Shown here: piece by piece, positions 1-7,716 of the stretch
How positions within the stretch are numbered: position 1 is the first letter of the stretch
Layout of the letters: every line of letters begins with the position of its first letter
Origin: CAVQUE01 sp046290435
GTDB lineage: Bacteria > Actinomycetota > Acidimicrobiia > Acidimicrobiales > UBA8592
NCBI GenBank assembly: GCA_046290435.1
Contig: JBKAGO010000076.1
Coordinates: 1-64,000 of the forward strand
Length of the DNA: 64,000 bases
Direction: 5' to 3'
The notes under the pieces: model-generated
What the model was told of the DNA's origin: nothing
Databases searched by the model: none
What the model saw: only the letters and a program-made list of their open reading frames with translations
Program-made: the position numbers and the translations under genes

Positions 1-239
1 AGCGCAGAATCCCAGGTCAGCGACGCGTCCGCGGACGCGTCCGACGATCACCGTCGAAACGCAGAGTTGCAGGTCAGTGACGCGTCCGCGGGCGCGTCGG
101 GCGGGCCGAGGCCCGGACTGTCACGGTGACCGATTGCCGTGCAGCGAACGGTCGTGCTCCTTGTCGGCGAGCGAGCGGCATCCGGCCATCGTCGCATCCG
201 CCTCGGCGGGCACCGGGCTCTTTTCCAGAGGCAGGCGGC
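1..239. other. Intergenic stretch at the left edge
   Basis: No convincing gene is seen here. The first 98 bases hold two units of a palindromic tandem repeat, described separately. The remaining bases up to the stop codon of the MazF-like gene show no ORF with plausible codon use; the open frames on both strands are out-of-frame continuations of neighbours. Confidence 0.5.
22..98. repeat. Tandem palindromic repeat, two units, period 57 bp
   Basis: A perfect 20-bp palindrome, GACGCGTCCGCGGACGCGTC, lies at 22-41, and a copy with one change lies at 79-98. The bases in front of each copy also match (GCAGA, six variable bases, then AGGTCAG), so the unit is about 57 bp long and not just the palindrome. 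The array may continue to the left of the window. Three more units of the same family lie at 34353-34484. Confidence 0.8.
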
Positions 240-437
240 TCAGTACAGGATGTCGAGGGCGTAGCGCAGGGCCTGATCGAGTCGAGCTCGTGCGATCTCG
301 TCCAGGTGGCCCACCGGTTCGTCGTCGAGCGCATCGAGCGGAATCGTGATGACGTTGTCGCAGCTGATGACGCACACTTCGGGGAGTCCGTGTTGGGGGC
401 CGAGGTCGGCCCAGTAGATGTCGTTGCGGGCTACCAC
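240..437 (-). CDS. Internally deleted MazF/PemK-like toxin
   Basis: The 65-residue product starts like a MazF/PemK endoribonuclease (NDIYWADLGPQHG) and ends like one (VCVISCDNVITIPLDAL, then an amphipathic helix rich in R and L). Intact members are about 110 residues. The central part of the fold, including the usual RRPVLVVS strand and the basic RNA-binding loop, is missing with the frame kept. The GTG start overlaps the stop codon of the antitoxin gene, the usual toxin-antitoxin arrangement. The family cleaves mRNA at specific sites, but this copy has probably lost catalysis. It could still bind the antitoxin, which is inference. Confidence 0.65.
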   Translation of the reverse strand: MVARNDIYWADLGPQHGLPEVCVISCDNVITIPLDALDDEPVGHLDEIARARLDQALRYALDILY

Positions 438-694
438 GCCGGAGCGGTCTCGGCGGCGAGCCTGCGAGCCGCCTGGAGGAGCGCCGGATCGGCGGGCTGG
501 CGGCGGTACGCCGCTCGGAGCTCCCGGTCTGCCGCTGCCAGCCGTTCGGCTTCCAGCACCGCCTGGGCGCCACGGCGCAGCAGTTCGGAGCGGTTCGTGC
601 CGAGCTCGGTGGCCAGCGCATCGAGCTGCTCCACGAGATCGCCGTCCAGCTGTACCAGCACCTCACGTCGAGCCATGACCACATGGTAAGCCAT
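431..694 (-). CDS. Ribbon-helix-helix antitoxin
   Basis: This small protein of up to 87 residues carries a ribbon-helix-helix DNA-binding N-terminus: the beta strand MARREVLVQLDGDLVEQLDAL is followed by the helix pair ELGTNRSELLRRGAQAVLE. The C-terminal 35 residues are Arg/Ala-rich and would wrap the toxin. It precedes and overlaps the MazF-like gene by 7 bases, so the two are translationally coupled. RHH antitoxins normally repress their own operon. ATG codons at 694 and 676 are both possible; the second gives the more typical N-terminus. Confidence 0.75.
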   Translation of the reverse strand: MAYHVVMARREVLVQLDGDLVEQLDALATELGTNRSELLRRGAQAVLEAERLAAADRELRAAYRRQPADPALLQAARRLAAETAPAW

Positions 695-740
695 ATGGTC
701 GGCCCTCGAAGGCGGCTCAGGCGGCTCAGGCGGAACCGAC

Positions 741-1682
741 TCAGGCGGCGGCGAGGCCCTCGCGGACCAGGTCGACGAAGCCGTCGGCGTGGAGCTCGAG
801 CTGGGCGCGCACGTCGTCGGGGGTCAGGCCGGCCACCTGGACGCGGACGTTGACGGTGTCGCAGTGCGAGTCGTGCAGCACCTCGACCAGCTTCTCGGCG
901 GCCTCGGCGGGTGTGGCACCGACGATGGTGCTGTCGCCGTCGCCCCAGTTCTTCAGGGCCCGGTCGGGTGCGTAGCTGCGGTAGTGCTTCATCTGGGCCT
1001 CGATGGCCGCGGCGGGGGGCTCGCCGATCCACACGCGTCGGATCAGTAGCGTCGGGCCAGTGCCTCCGGCGTCGCGGTAGGCATCGGACAGCCGGGTGGA
1101 GACTTCTTCGTTCTGCAACGAGTCGTAGAGGACCCCGCACCCCAGGGCGGCCGCACGCCGGCACGCGGCCGGGCTCTGGGCCGCCACCACCATCGGGACC
1201 GGATGCTCGGCGCAGCGTTGCACGGCGGCGTCGGCGGCCAGCGGTCGACGTCGCCGCGCGACCGTCCAGGGCAGGGCGTCCTTGAAGCGCTCGACGACCT
1301 CGTCGAAGGGCACCTCGGCCAGCTCGAAATCGACCGGGAGCGCACCGGCCGCGAAGCCGGCACCGACACGCCCCGGGTAGGCGGCCGCCAGCCATGCGAG
1401 CTCCTCGACGATGAGCGCCCGGGCCTTGAGGGGCAACAGCAGCGGGCACGGCGCCACCCAGCCGGTGCCGCCCTCGGCGAGCAGGAACGTCGCCAGCTGA
1501 ATCGGGTTGGGCAGGTAGCCGGGGAAGCCGGCGTGGTGCTCGCTGACCATGACACCGTCGTAGCCGGCAGCGTCGCCGAGGAGGGTCTCGGCCCGCAGCT
1601 CGGCGATCTGGTCGACCGGCGTCCCCGGGCACGGGTAGAGCCGCAACGACACCGACCCGTTGGCGAGCGGCGCAGCGGTCAC
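741..1682 (-). CDS. LLM-class flavin-dependent oxidoreductase
   Basis: The 313-residue product looks like a TIM-barrel luciferase-like monooxygenase using FMN or F420. The N-terminal part has the family's MVSEHHAGFPGYLPNP segment (residues about 43-60), and the C-terminal part has the STIVGATPAEAAEKL signature that closes the cofactor pocket in many members. The GTG start overlaps the stop codon of the upstream esterase gene (GTGA), so it is the last gene of an SDR-esterase-LLM operon. The substrate is unknown. The partners suggest catabolism of a lipophilic or terpenoid-like ester, which is inference. Confidence 0.75.
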   Translation of the reverse strand: MTAAPLANGSVSLRLYPCPGTPVDQIAELRAETLLGDAAGYDGVMVSEHHAGFPGYLPNPIQLATFLLAEGGTGWVAPCPLLLPLKARALIVEELAWLAAAYPGRVGAGFAAGALPVDFELAEVPFDEVVERFKDALPWTVARRRRPLAADAAVQRCAEHPVPMVVAAQSPAACRRAAALGCGVLYDSLQNEEVSTRLSDAYRDAGGTGPTLLIRRVWIGEPPAAAIEAQMKHYRSYAPDRALKNWGDGDSTIVGATPAEAAEKLVEVLHDSHCDTVNVRVQVAGLTPDDVRAQLELHADGFVDLVREGLAAA

Positions 1683-2620
1683 GCGACGGCCTCGCGAATG
1701 GCGGCGGCCATGGCGACGGTGGCCGCCGCGGCGGCGTCGACCAGGCCGATGAAGTTCCAGAAGCCGTGGATCATGCCGTCGTAGCGGACCATCGCGACGG
1801 GTACGCCCGCGGCCTCGAGCGCCGCGGCGTAGGCCTCGCCCTCGTCGCGCAGCGGGTCGTACTGGGCGGTGACGACGTAGGCGGGTGCCACGCCCGCCAG
1901 CGAGCCGGAGCGCAGCGGCGAGATGCGGGGATCGTGGGGGTCGACCTCGGCACCGGCGGGCACGTAGTGCTGCTGGAACCAGGCCATGGTCTCGGCCTCG
2001 AGCAGATAGCCCTCGGCGTTCTCGGTGACCGACGGGTAGTGGGCGCGGTCGGCATCGACCGCCGGGTACATCAGCGCCTGGAATGCAAGCGCCGGGCCGT
2101 GGTCGCGCGCGTCCTGGGCGACGACGGCGGCGAGGTTGCCGCCCGCGCTGTCGCCGCACACCACCAGCCGGGCGGCGTCGATGTCGAGCGACGCAGCGTT
2201 GTCGGCCACCCAGGCGGTGGCGGCGATGCAGTCCTCGACACCCGCAGGGAACGGGTCCTCGGGCGCAAGGCGGTAGTCGACCGACACCACCACCGCGCCC
2301 GCCTCGGCGGCGAGGAGCCGACAGATGGGGTCGTGAGTCGCGATGGAGCCCACGACGAAGCCGCCGCCGTGGAAGAACACGACACCCGGCAACGGACCGT
2401 CGCCGTGGGGGCGATACACCCGGATGGGCACGTCGCCGGCCGGGCCACCGAACGTCGTGTCGGTGACCGACGCGAGATCCACCGGCGGGGCGAGGTCGGC
2501 CACCATCGTCAGACCGGCGTCGCCGACCTTGCGCGCCGCAGGCGGGTCGAGCTCGGTCATCTTGGTGTCGCTCGCCGCCATCTGGTCGAGCAGGAACTGG
2601 CACTGGGGATCGACGGGCAT
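1679..2620 (-). CDS. Alpha/beta-hydrolase esterase, hormone-sensitive lipase type
   Basis: The 313-residue product is a carboxylesterase of the HSL (bacterial group IV) family. The oxyanion motif is visible as FFHGGGFVVGS near residue 80, the nucleophile elbow as CGDSAGGNLA near residue 155, and the acid and histidine regions as VTAQYDPLRDEGEAYA and YDGMIHGFWNF. Length is typical. No signal peptide is seen, so it should be cytoplasmic and act on short-chain acyl esters. It lies 24 bases after the SDR gene and overlaps the LLM gene, consistent with one transcript. Confidence 0.85.
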   Translation of the reverse strand: MPVDPQCQFLLDQMAASDTKMTELDPPAARKVGDAGLTMVADLAPPVDLASVTDTTFGGPAGDVPIRVYRPHGDGPLPGVVFFHGGGFVVGSIATHDPICRLLAAEAGAVVVSVDYRLAPEDPFPAGVEDCIAATAWVADNAASLDIDAARLVVCGDSAGGNLAAVVAQDARDHGPALAFQALMYPAVDADRAHYPSVTENAEGYLLEAETMAWFQQHYVPAGAEVDPHDPRISPLRSGSLAGVAPAYVVTAQYDPLRDEGEAYAAALEAAGVPVAMVRYDGMIHGFWNFIGLVDAAAAATVAMAAAIREAVA

Positions 2621-2644
2621 GGCCGCAGACAGTACTGCGTCGGC

Positions 2645-3487
2645 TCAGGCCTCGGGCAGGGCTCCCTGCATGACGTCGTCGCCCAGTCCGGCGAAGAACT
2701 CGGTGAACTGCGGGCCCCGGCGCAGCGAGTGGCCGCCGTCGATGTTGATGCACTGACCGGTGATCCAGCGCGACTCGGGCCCGATGAGAAAGCGCGCCAG
2801 GTTGCCGACATCGGCCGGTTGGCCGACGTCGCCGAGGGGCGTGTTCTCGATGTAGCTGTCGTACACGCCGCTCTCGCGGGGGATGCCCTCCATGATCTCG
2901 GTGGCGACGAACCCCGGGCGGATGGCGTTGAAGCGGATCTTGGCCGCACCGAACTCGTCGGCGGCGTTGCGCATCATGGCCTCGATGCCGGCCTTGGCGA
3001 CGGGGTAGGCACCGAACCACGGGTGGGTGACGTGGCCGGCGATCGACGACATGCCCACGAACGATCCCCCGCCGGCGGTTCGCAGCATCGGGATGGCGTG
3101 CTTGACGCACAGCATCGTGCCCAGCACGTTGAGGTGCAGGACGCGGATGTATTCGTCGGTGTCGAGCAGGTGCATCGGCCCCATGCCCCCGCCGCCACCG
3201 GCGTTGGCGACCACGCCACGCAGCGCGCCGGTGGGCTCTGCGGCCGCGGCCAGCGCCGCGCGGACACCGTCTTCGTCGGTGACGTCGCAGACGACATGGG
3301 CCACCGATCCCCCGCCGGCCGCCACCGCGGCGATCTCGTCGGCCGCGGCCACGAGCTTGGCCTCGGTGCGTCCACAGATGGTGACCGCGGCACCGTCGGC
3401 CACCAGCGCCGCGGCGCAGGCCTTGCCGATGCCGGTGCCCCCACCGGTCACGAGCACTCCGTAACCCTCGAGCGGTCCTGTCGTCAT
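2645..3487 (-). CDS. Short-chain dehydrogenase/reductase
   Basis: The 280-residue product is a classical SDR. The cofactor motif TGGGTGIG is at residues 14-21, the NAG motif follows as VVANAGGGGG, and the catalytic Ser and Tyr-x3-Lys appear as GMSSIAGH and AYPVAKAG. The C-terminus has the usual GQCINIDGG segment. The ATG at 3487 was chosen because it puts the Rossmann motif at its usual distance; longer frames run into low-quality sequence. It is first in a minus-strand operon with an esterase and an LLM oxidoreductase. The substrate cannot be read from the sequence. Confidence 0.85.
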   Translation of the reverse strand: MTTGPLEGYGVLVTGGGTGIGKACAAALVADGAAVTICGRTEAKLVAAADEIAAVAAGGGSVAHVVCDVTDEDGVRAALAAAAEPTGALRGVVANAGGGGGMGPMHLLDTDEYIRVLHLNVLGTMLCVKHAIPMLRTAGGGSFVGMSSIAGHVTHPWFGAYPVAKAGIEAMMRNAADEFGAAKIRFNAIRPGFVATEIMEGIPRESGVYDSYIENTPLGDVGQPADVGNLARFLIGPESRWITGQCINIDGGHSLRRGPQFTEFFAGLGDDVMQGALPEA

Positions 3488-3515
3488 GATGCGCACCTCG
3501 ACATCGTCGGTTCGT

Positions 3516-3537
3516 GCAGCGACGCCGTCGTCGCTGC
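3516..3537. promoter_or_regulatory. Perfect inverted repeat in the SDR/spondin divergent region
   Basis: Nine-base arms (GCAGCGACG and its complement) separated by four bases lie 29 bases upstream of the SDR start, between divergent genes. The position fits an operator for the SDR-esterase-LLM operon, but no regulator gene is adjacent, so this is only a candidate. Confidence 0.35.
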
Positions 3538-3707
3538 GATGCCGGGGAGTTTCGCGCGCTTCGGGAACCATCGACGAGATGACGGCGTTTGGTGTGCGCC
3601 GCCACACGGCGGCTCCCCGCGCCGACACGCCCAGACCGCCCGGACTTCCACAGCACGGTGGCCGAGCGTGTCAGCGGGGTTTGCACCCAACCCGAAGGAT
3701 AGTTGTC

Positions 3708-4412
3708 ATGCACACCCGTGTTCGTTTCGCGCTCGCGCTCCTCGTCGCCGCGCTCCTCGCCACCGTGGTCGTCCCGTCGGCATCAGCCCAACAGGACCAA
3801 CCCCGGAGGCACACGTATCGGATAACGATCGAGAACGTCACCGAGAACCAGATCCTCACGCCGCCCGTGTACGCCGTGCACAACCAGCGTGCCGATGTCT
3901 TCGACCTCGGCCGACGGGCCAACGCCGGCGTCCGGGAGATCGCCGAGAACGGCAACCTCGATCCCCTGGTCGAGGCGCTCGCCGACACCCGCGGTGTCCG
4001 CAGCTCCGGTGTCGGCGCCGGCGACAACGGCCCGCTGATGCCCGGCACCGATGCCACCTTCCGGGTGCGCGCCCCCCGTGGGGCCCGACTGCTGTCGACC
4101 GTGCAGATGGTCGTGTGCACCAATGACGGCTTCACCGGACTGGACTCGTTGCGTCTTCCCCGTGGCGTCGATCGGTCGGTCACGGCCTACCTGTACGCAT
4201 TCGACGCAGGCACCGAGACCAACACCGACGACGTCGCCGACTTCGTCCCGCCCTGCTCGGGCGGCGAGACCGGCACCGGCATGTCGAACCCGGCCCTCGC
4301 CGAGCGTGGCGTGATCGCTCCGCACCCCGGGCTCACCGGAGCGGCAGCCGAGATGTGGGGCTTCGACGCGGACGCCCCCGTCGCCAAGATCACCGTGACC
4401 CGCATCCGCTGA
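3708..4412 (+). CDS. Secreted spondin-domain-like protein
   Basis: The 234-residue product has a clear Sec signal peptide (basic MHTRVR, a hydrophobic core, cleavage probably after ASA at residue 27). The rest resembles bacterial spondin-domain proteins: YRITIENVTENQILTPPVY, then GDNGPLMPGTDATFRV, a TNDGFTGLDSL strand and a C-terminal AKITVTRI strand. In these proteins the domain is an extracellular beta sandwich of unclear function. The ATG follows AAGGA. The gene stands alone and ends at a strong hairpin terminator. Confidence 0.75.
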   Translation: MHTRVRFALALLVAALLATVVVPSASAQQDQPRRHTYRITIENVTENQILTPPVYAVHNQRADVFDLGRRANAGVREIAENGNLDPLVEALADTRGVRSSGVGAGDNGPLMPGTDATFRVRAPRGARLLSTVQMVVCTNDGFTGLDSLRLPRGVDRSVTAYLYAFDAGTETNTDDVADFVPPCSGGETGTGMSNPALAERGVIAPHPGLTGAAAEMWGFDADAPVAKITVTRIR

Positions 4413-4429
4413 GCCACGGTGCCGTGACA

Positions 4430-4469
4430 GGGTGCCTGCGCCTCCGGGACAGCACGGGCGCAGGCACCC
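4430..4469 (+). terminator. Hairpin terminator after the spondin-like gene
   Basis: A perfect 13-bp stem (4430-4442 with 4457-4469) around a 14-base loop begins 17 bases after the stop codon. No T run follows, as is usual in this GC-rich group. Confidence 0.7.
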
Positions 4470-4507
4470 GACGGCGACTCGTCTTCGTGCCGGCCTGCCG
4501 GGGCCGG

Positions 4508-4513
4508 TAGGTT
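4508..4513 (+). promoter_or_regulatory. Candidate -10 box of a leaderless parA transcript
   Basis: TAGGTT ends six bases before the GTG start of the ParA gene, so transcription would begin at or next to the start codon. No Shine-Dalgarno sequence is seen. The same geometry recurs before several genes in the window. Confidence 0.5.
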
Positions 4514-4519
4514 GCAGCG

Positions 4520-5320
4520 GTGCCTGTCGTCGCGGTGGTGAACCAGAAGGGCGGGGTCGGCAAGACGACCATCGCGCTGGGTCTGGCCGGCGCGGCGACG
4601 GCCCGGGGGCTCACCACGCTGGTCGTCGATCTCGATCCCCAGGCCAACGCCACGACGGGTCTGGGCATCTTCGACGACGATCTGCCCACCATCGCCGATG
4701 CCCTCGACCCCGACTCCGACGAGCCGATCGAGCGCATCGTCACCGCCGCAGCGTGGCCCGCCGATCGGGGCACCGTCCCGGACCTGACACCGGGATCGCC
4801 CGAGCTCACCATCGCAGAGCGCCATCTGGGCGACGATCCGCTCGGTGCGCAGGACCGGCTGGCGTCGCTGCTGGCTGCCGTGCCACACGAGCTCGTCATC
4901 GTCGATTGCCCGCCGTCTGTGGGCCTGCTGACCATCAACGCGCTGTTCGCCGCCGACCAGAGCCTGGTGGTCACCGAACCGGCTGCGTGGTCCCACGACG
5001 CGGTGGCTCAGGTGCTCGACACCATCGCCCGGGTGGGTGCACGCCGGCGCGGCGCACCGCGGGTGTCGGCGGTGGTCATCAACAAGCTGGGCCGCACGCG
5101 GGACAACCGCTATTGGGCGGCCCAGATCGGCGAGGCCGTCGACCCCACCCCCAGCCCCACGATCCGCCTGCGGGCCGCCATCGGCGAGGCCGCCGCGCAG
5201 AGCCTGCCGGTCGATGCCCTGGGCCGGCGCTCCGGTGTCGCCGAGGCGTGCGCCGAGCTCGACGTGTTGCTCGACCTCGTGCTGGCAGCCGATACGCCAG
5301 GCGGCAGGGGAAGCCGATGA
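4520..5320 (+). CDS. ParA-family ATPase, orphan
   Basis: The 266-residue product is a MinD/ParA-type deviant Walker ATPase. The P-loop KGGVGKTT is at residues 10-17, VVDLDPQANATTGLG is the Walker A' segment, and VIVDCPPSVGLLTINAL is Walker B. Such proteins move chromosome loci, plasmids or protein clusters by ATP-dependent nonspecific DNA binding. There is no ParB gene next to it and no obvious parS site, so it is not the chromosomal parAB locus. The next gene starts inside its stop codon (ATGA) and probably encodes its partner. The GTG start has a -10 box six bases upstream. Confidence 0.85.
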   Translation: MPVVAVVNQKGGVGKTTIALGLAGAATARGLTTLVVDLDPQANATTGLGIFDDDLPTIADALDPDSDEPIERIVTAAAWPADRGTVPDLTPGSPELTIAERHLGDDPLGAQDRLASLLAAVPHELVIVDCPPSVGLLTINALFAADQSLVVTEPAAWSHDAVAQVLDTIARVGARRRGAPRVSAVVINKLGRTRDNRYWAAQIGEAVDPTPSPTIRLRAAIGEAAAQSLPVDALGRRSGVAEACAELDVLLDLVLAADTPGGRGSR

Positions 5321-5562
5321 GCGGCTACGACCCGCAACGCCGGCGCCGGTTGACCACCCGCGCCAACACCACTGCGGTCGAGGCGCTCCTCGACGGCGAG
5401 CCGTCCCGCCCTCGCACCCCACCCGCCGCCGCCGATCAGCGAAATCCGGGACTCGTGCCGCCAGATGTCCGGCACGAGTCCCGGATTTCGGACGAGGAGC
5501 CCCCTGCGCTGGAGGCTCGCAGCGGATGCCTCTCGGCGCTGTTGACCTTCGGGCGTCGCTGA
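5317..5562 (+). CDS. Small basic protein coupled to the orphan ParA
   Basis: This 81-residue protein starts in an ATGA overlap with the ParA gene and is probably translated by coupling. The N-terminal third (GYDPQRRRRLTTRANTTAVEALLDGE) is strongly basic and then helical. The middle is encoded by a 21-bp perfect inverted repeat (5440-5490), and the C-terminus is hydrophobic (SGCLSALLTFGRR). I do not recognise the family. Short basic partners that activate ParA-like ATPases are known, and that role would fit, but the hairpin suggests the 3' half may be a repeat insertion. Confidence 0.5.
   Translation: MSGYDPQRRRRLTTRANTTAVEALLDGEPSRPRTPPAAADQRNPGLVPPDVRHESRISDEEPPALEARSGCLSALLTFGRR
5440..5490. 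repeat. 21-bp perfect inverted repeat inside a small gene
   Basis: Arms at 5440-5460 and 5470-5490 are exactly complementary over 21 bases with a 9-base loop. The element sits inside the open frame of the small ParA-linked gene, about 70 bases before its stop. It resembles in size, but not in sequence, the hairpin at 33481-33551. Confidence 0.8.
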
Positions 5563-5659
5563 CCGGCGTCAGCCGCTGACCAACGACGGGCGGCACCCTC
5601 TGTCGGTGGGGGCGACACAAGCGTGTGCGCTCCGGGCGCGATCGCTAGCGTGAGCTGCC

Positions 5660-6913
5660 ATGGGACAGTCACGGGTGCAGCAGCTCGGCGAGCGCATCAC
5701 CGACAGCGGTTTCGTCCGCAACGTCATCGGACCGAAGGTCCTCGAGCCGGTCACCGTCTGGTACGAGGAAAACCTCCGCGACGGCACCGACGAGCAGCCC
5801 GACGCGAAGGCCGGCGACTCGGCCGGCGATGTCATCGACCTGACCGACGAGGCGCCGCGCCACGACACGCTGGAGTCGGCCCGGGCCGCCGAACGTTTCC
5901 TCGAAGGCGATGCGCAGGACCCGCCCGTCGCCCGCATCCGGCCGAATCCCGCCGCTGCGCCGGCCGCAGCCACCGCTGCGTTCGTGGCCGCGCCCGACCC
6001 CGACCCCACCACCGAGCTGCCCGAGACCGCAGCCGCTGTGCCCGCGACCCGCCCTGCGGTGGGCGGCTGGCGCGGCGCCCGCGACATCGCGATGCGCGTC
6101 AAGGACCGGGTCAAGCACCACAACCTCAACGTCGTGGCAGCCGGCATCGCGTTCTGGAGCCTGCTGGCGATCCCTGCGGTGCTGACCTCGATCGTGTCGA
6201 TCTACGGGCTGGTCGCCAGCCCCGACGAGGTCGAGGACCAGATCAACGACCTCATGTCGGGGGTCTCCGAGGAAGCCCGCACCGTCGTCAGCGACCAGCT
6301 CGAGAACATCACCAGCGGCAGCAGCGGTGGCCTCGCCGCCGTCGCCGTCATCGGCATCGTTCTGGCCCTGTGGAGTGCGTCGGGCGCAGTGGCGAAGCTC
6401 ATCACCACCATGAACACCATCTGGGAGGTCCGCGAGGACCGCAAGTTCTTCGCCCTGCGCGGCGTTGCCGTGGCCCTCACCTTCGGCGCCATCGTGTTCT
6501 TCCTGTCCACCGTCGCCGCGCTGGCCATCGTCCCGGCCATCCTCGGCGAGACGGCGCTGGGCGATGTCGCCCGTTGGACCATCAACCTCGCCCGCTTCCC
6601 GGCGCTGCTGGTGTTCATGATGGTCGGGCTGACGTTCCTCTACTGGTTCGGCCCGAACCGTCACGCCAAGTGGCGCCTGCTGACCTGGGGGGCGTTCATC
6701 GCCACGGTGGGCTGGCTGGTGCTGTCGGGCCTGTTCAGCATCTACACCGCGAACTTCGCCCAGTACAACGAGACCTACGCCGCGATGGGTTCGGTCGTCG
6801 TGCTGTTGCTGTGGATGTTCATCACGGCGTTCATGGTGCTGGTCGGCGCCGAGATCGACGCCGCCCGCGAAGAACGAGACGCCGAGCTCGCCGCCTTCGA
6901 CGCCGCCCATTGA
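5660..6913 (+). CDS. YihY/BrkB-family membrane protein
   Basis: The 417-residue product has a hydrophilic N-terminal part of about 140 residues rich in Asp, Glu, Ala and Pro, then a YihY/BrkB domain: the HNLNVVAAGIAFWSLLAIPA segment, several transmembrane helices, the SSGGLAAVAVIGIVLALWSASG stretch and the MNTIWEVREDRKFF loop. BrkB-like proteins are inner-membrane proteins, once misnamed ribonuclease BN, with no settled transport role. The long acidic N-terminal extension is unusual and may be a cytoplasmic docking arm. The gene converges on the next one through a shared terminator. Confidence 0.85.
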   Translation: MGQSRVQQLGERITDSGFVRNVIGPKVLEPVTVWYEENLRDGTDEQPDAKAGDSAGDVIDLTDEAPRHDTLESARAAERFLEGDAQDPPVARIRPNPAAAPAAATAAFVAAPDPDPTTELPETAAAVPATRPAVGGWRGARDIAMRVKDRVKHHNLNVVAAGIAFWSLLAIPAVLTSIVSIYGLVASPDEVEDQINDLMSGVSEEARTVVSDQLENITSGSSGGLAAVAVIGIVLALWSASGAVAKLITTMNTIWEVREDRKFFALRGVAVALTFGAIVFFLSTVAALAIVPAILGETALGDVARWTINLARFPALLVFMMVGLTFLYWFGPNRHAKWRLLTWGAFIATVGWLVLSGLFSIYTANFAQYNETYAAMGSVVVLLLWMFITAFMVLVGAEIDAAREERDAELAAFDAAH

Positions 6914-6937
6914 GCTACCCGCTGTGGGGGTAGCTCA
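6911..6937. terminator. Bidirectional terminator shared by convergent genes
   Basis: Ten-base arms TGAGCTACCC and GGGTAGCTCA (6911-6920 and 6928-6937) are perfect and enclose a 7-base loop. The right arm includes the stop codon of the minus-strand membrane protein, and the left arm starts within the stop codon of the BrkB gene, so one hairpin ends both genes. Confidence 0.75.
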
Positions 6938-7684
6938 GGTGGGGCGTTCCTTGCGCTCGCGCATGGCGTCCTCGTACTGGGTCATGCGCCCTTCGAGCAG
7001 GGGGATCATGCCGGGAAAGTTCGGGAGCTCCTTGAGCCGGTGGCCGAGGTAGGCCACCGAACCGAACAGCAGCAGCGTCGTGAACGGCCAGTTCACGATC
7101 ATGCGGATGATGAGGTAGCCGTCGACCGAGGCGTTGTTGAACAGCCACACGTCGAACGAGGCGCTGATGATCTGGCCACAGCCCGCCGCGATGGCGATGT
7201 GGTTCATCGCGCTGCGGTACTGGGGGCTGGCCGTCGTGGCCCGGTCGAACCCGAACACCAACGGGGCGTAGGTGGCGATGAGGTTGCGCCCGATCAGGGC
7301 CGTGACGATGAGCACCAGGCCGATACCGGCCTTGGTGGCGATGCCGATGCCGAAGTAGACGGCCTCGGAGTCGGTGATGATCCCGATGGCGCCGCGCAAC
7401 AGGATGCCGACGGTGATGATCGGCAGGAGCTTCCCGATGGGCATGCCGCGGCGTTTGCGGGTGACCGCCGCCTTGAGCGACCACGCGGTGGCGCCGGCGA
7501 TCGCCCACGGCAGGCCCACCAGCCGGTTGACGATGATGAAGATGACGACCGGCATCGCCGAGTCGAGGCCGCTGCCCATGACCATCGGCGGTGGTGCGCC
7601 ACCGCGATCGGTATCGGAGGCGTCGTCGGCTGGGGGGTCGGCGGCGTGCACCTGCTCATTGTGGTCGAAACCCTGCTCCAGCAC
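6935..7684 (-). CDS. DUF3159/VC0807-like multi-pass membrane protein
   Basis: The 249-residue product has a short acidic N-terminus and five or six predicted membrane helices. GLDSAMPVVIFIIVNRL, then a basic loop (TRKRRGMPIGKLLP), then ITVGILLRGAIGIITDSEAVYFGIGI recall the DUF3159 and VC0807 integral membrane families, whose function is unknown. The GTG at 7684 is the best start in frame; a later GTG would shorten the acidic leader. It lies 32 bases after the small membrane protein gene upstream and is probably co-transcribed with it. Confidence 0.6.
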   Translation of the reverse strand: MLEQGFDHNEQVHAADPPADDASDTDRGGAPPPMVMGSGLDSAMPVVIFIIVNRLVGLPWAIAGATAWSLKAAVTRKRRGMPIGKLLPIITVGILLRGAIGIITDSEAVYFGIGIATKAGIGLVLIVTALIGRNLIATYAPLVFGFDRATTASPQYRSAMNHIAIAAGCGQIISASFDVWLFNNASVDGYLIIRMIVNWPFTTLLLFGSVAYLGHRLKELPNFPGMIPLLEGRMTQYEDAMRERKERPT

Positions 7685-7716
7685 GCCCCGGACCGGCAGG
7701 TTTCGCGGCGCCGGGG

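Noticed and set aside
22..98. Possible CRISPR array
   Set aside because: The repeat is a palindrome within a longer similar unit, the parts between copies are related rather than unique, only two or three units exist per locus, and no cas gene is present.
741..3713. A 990-codon minus-strand open frame across the LLM, esterase and SDR genes
   Set aside because: Only its 3' third (741-1682) encodes a recognisable protein. The rest is Arg/Gly-rich out-of-frame reading of the esterase and SDR genes, as is common at this GC content.
1766..4126. A 786-codon plus-strand open frame
   Set aside because: It is antisense to the esterase and SDR genes and reads as Gly, Val, His and Arg-rich low-complexity sequence with no domain.
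4520..5562. Chromosome partition locus or origin
   Set aside because: There is no ParB gene, no parS-like site, no DnaA boxes and no dnaA or gyrase neighbours.
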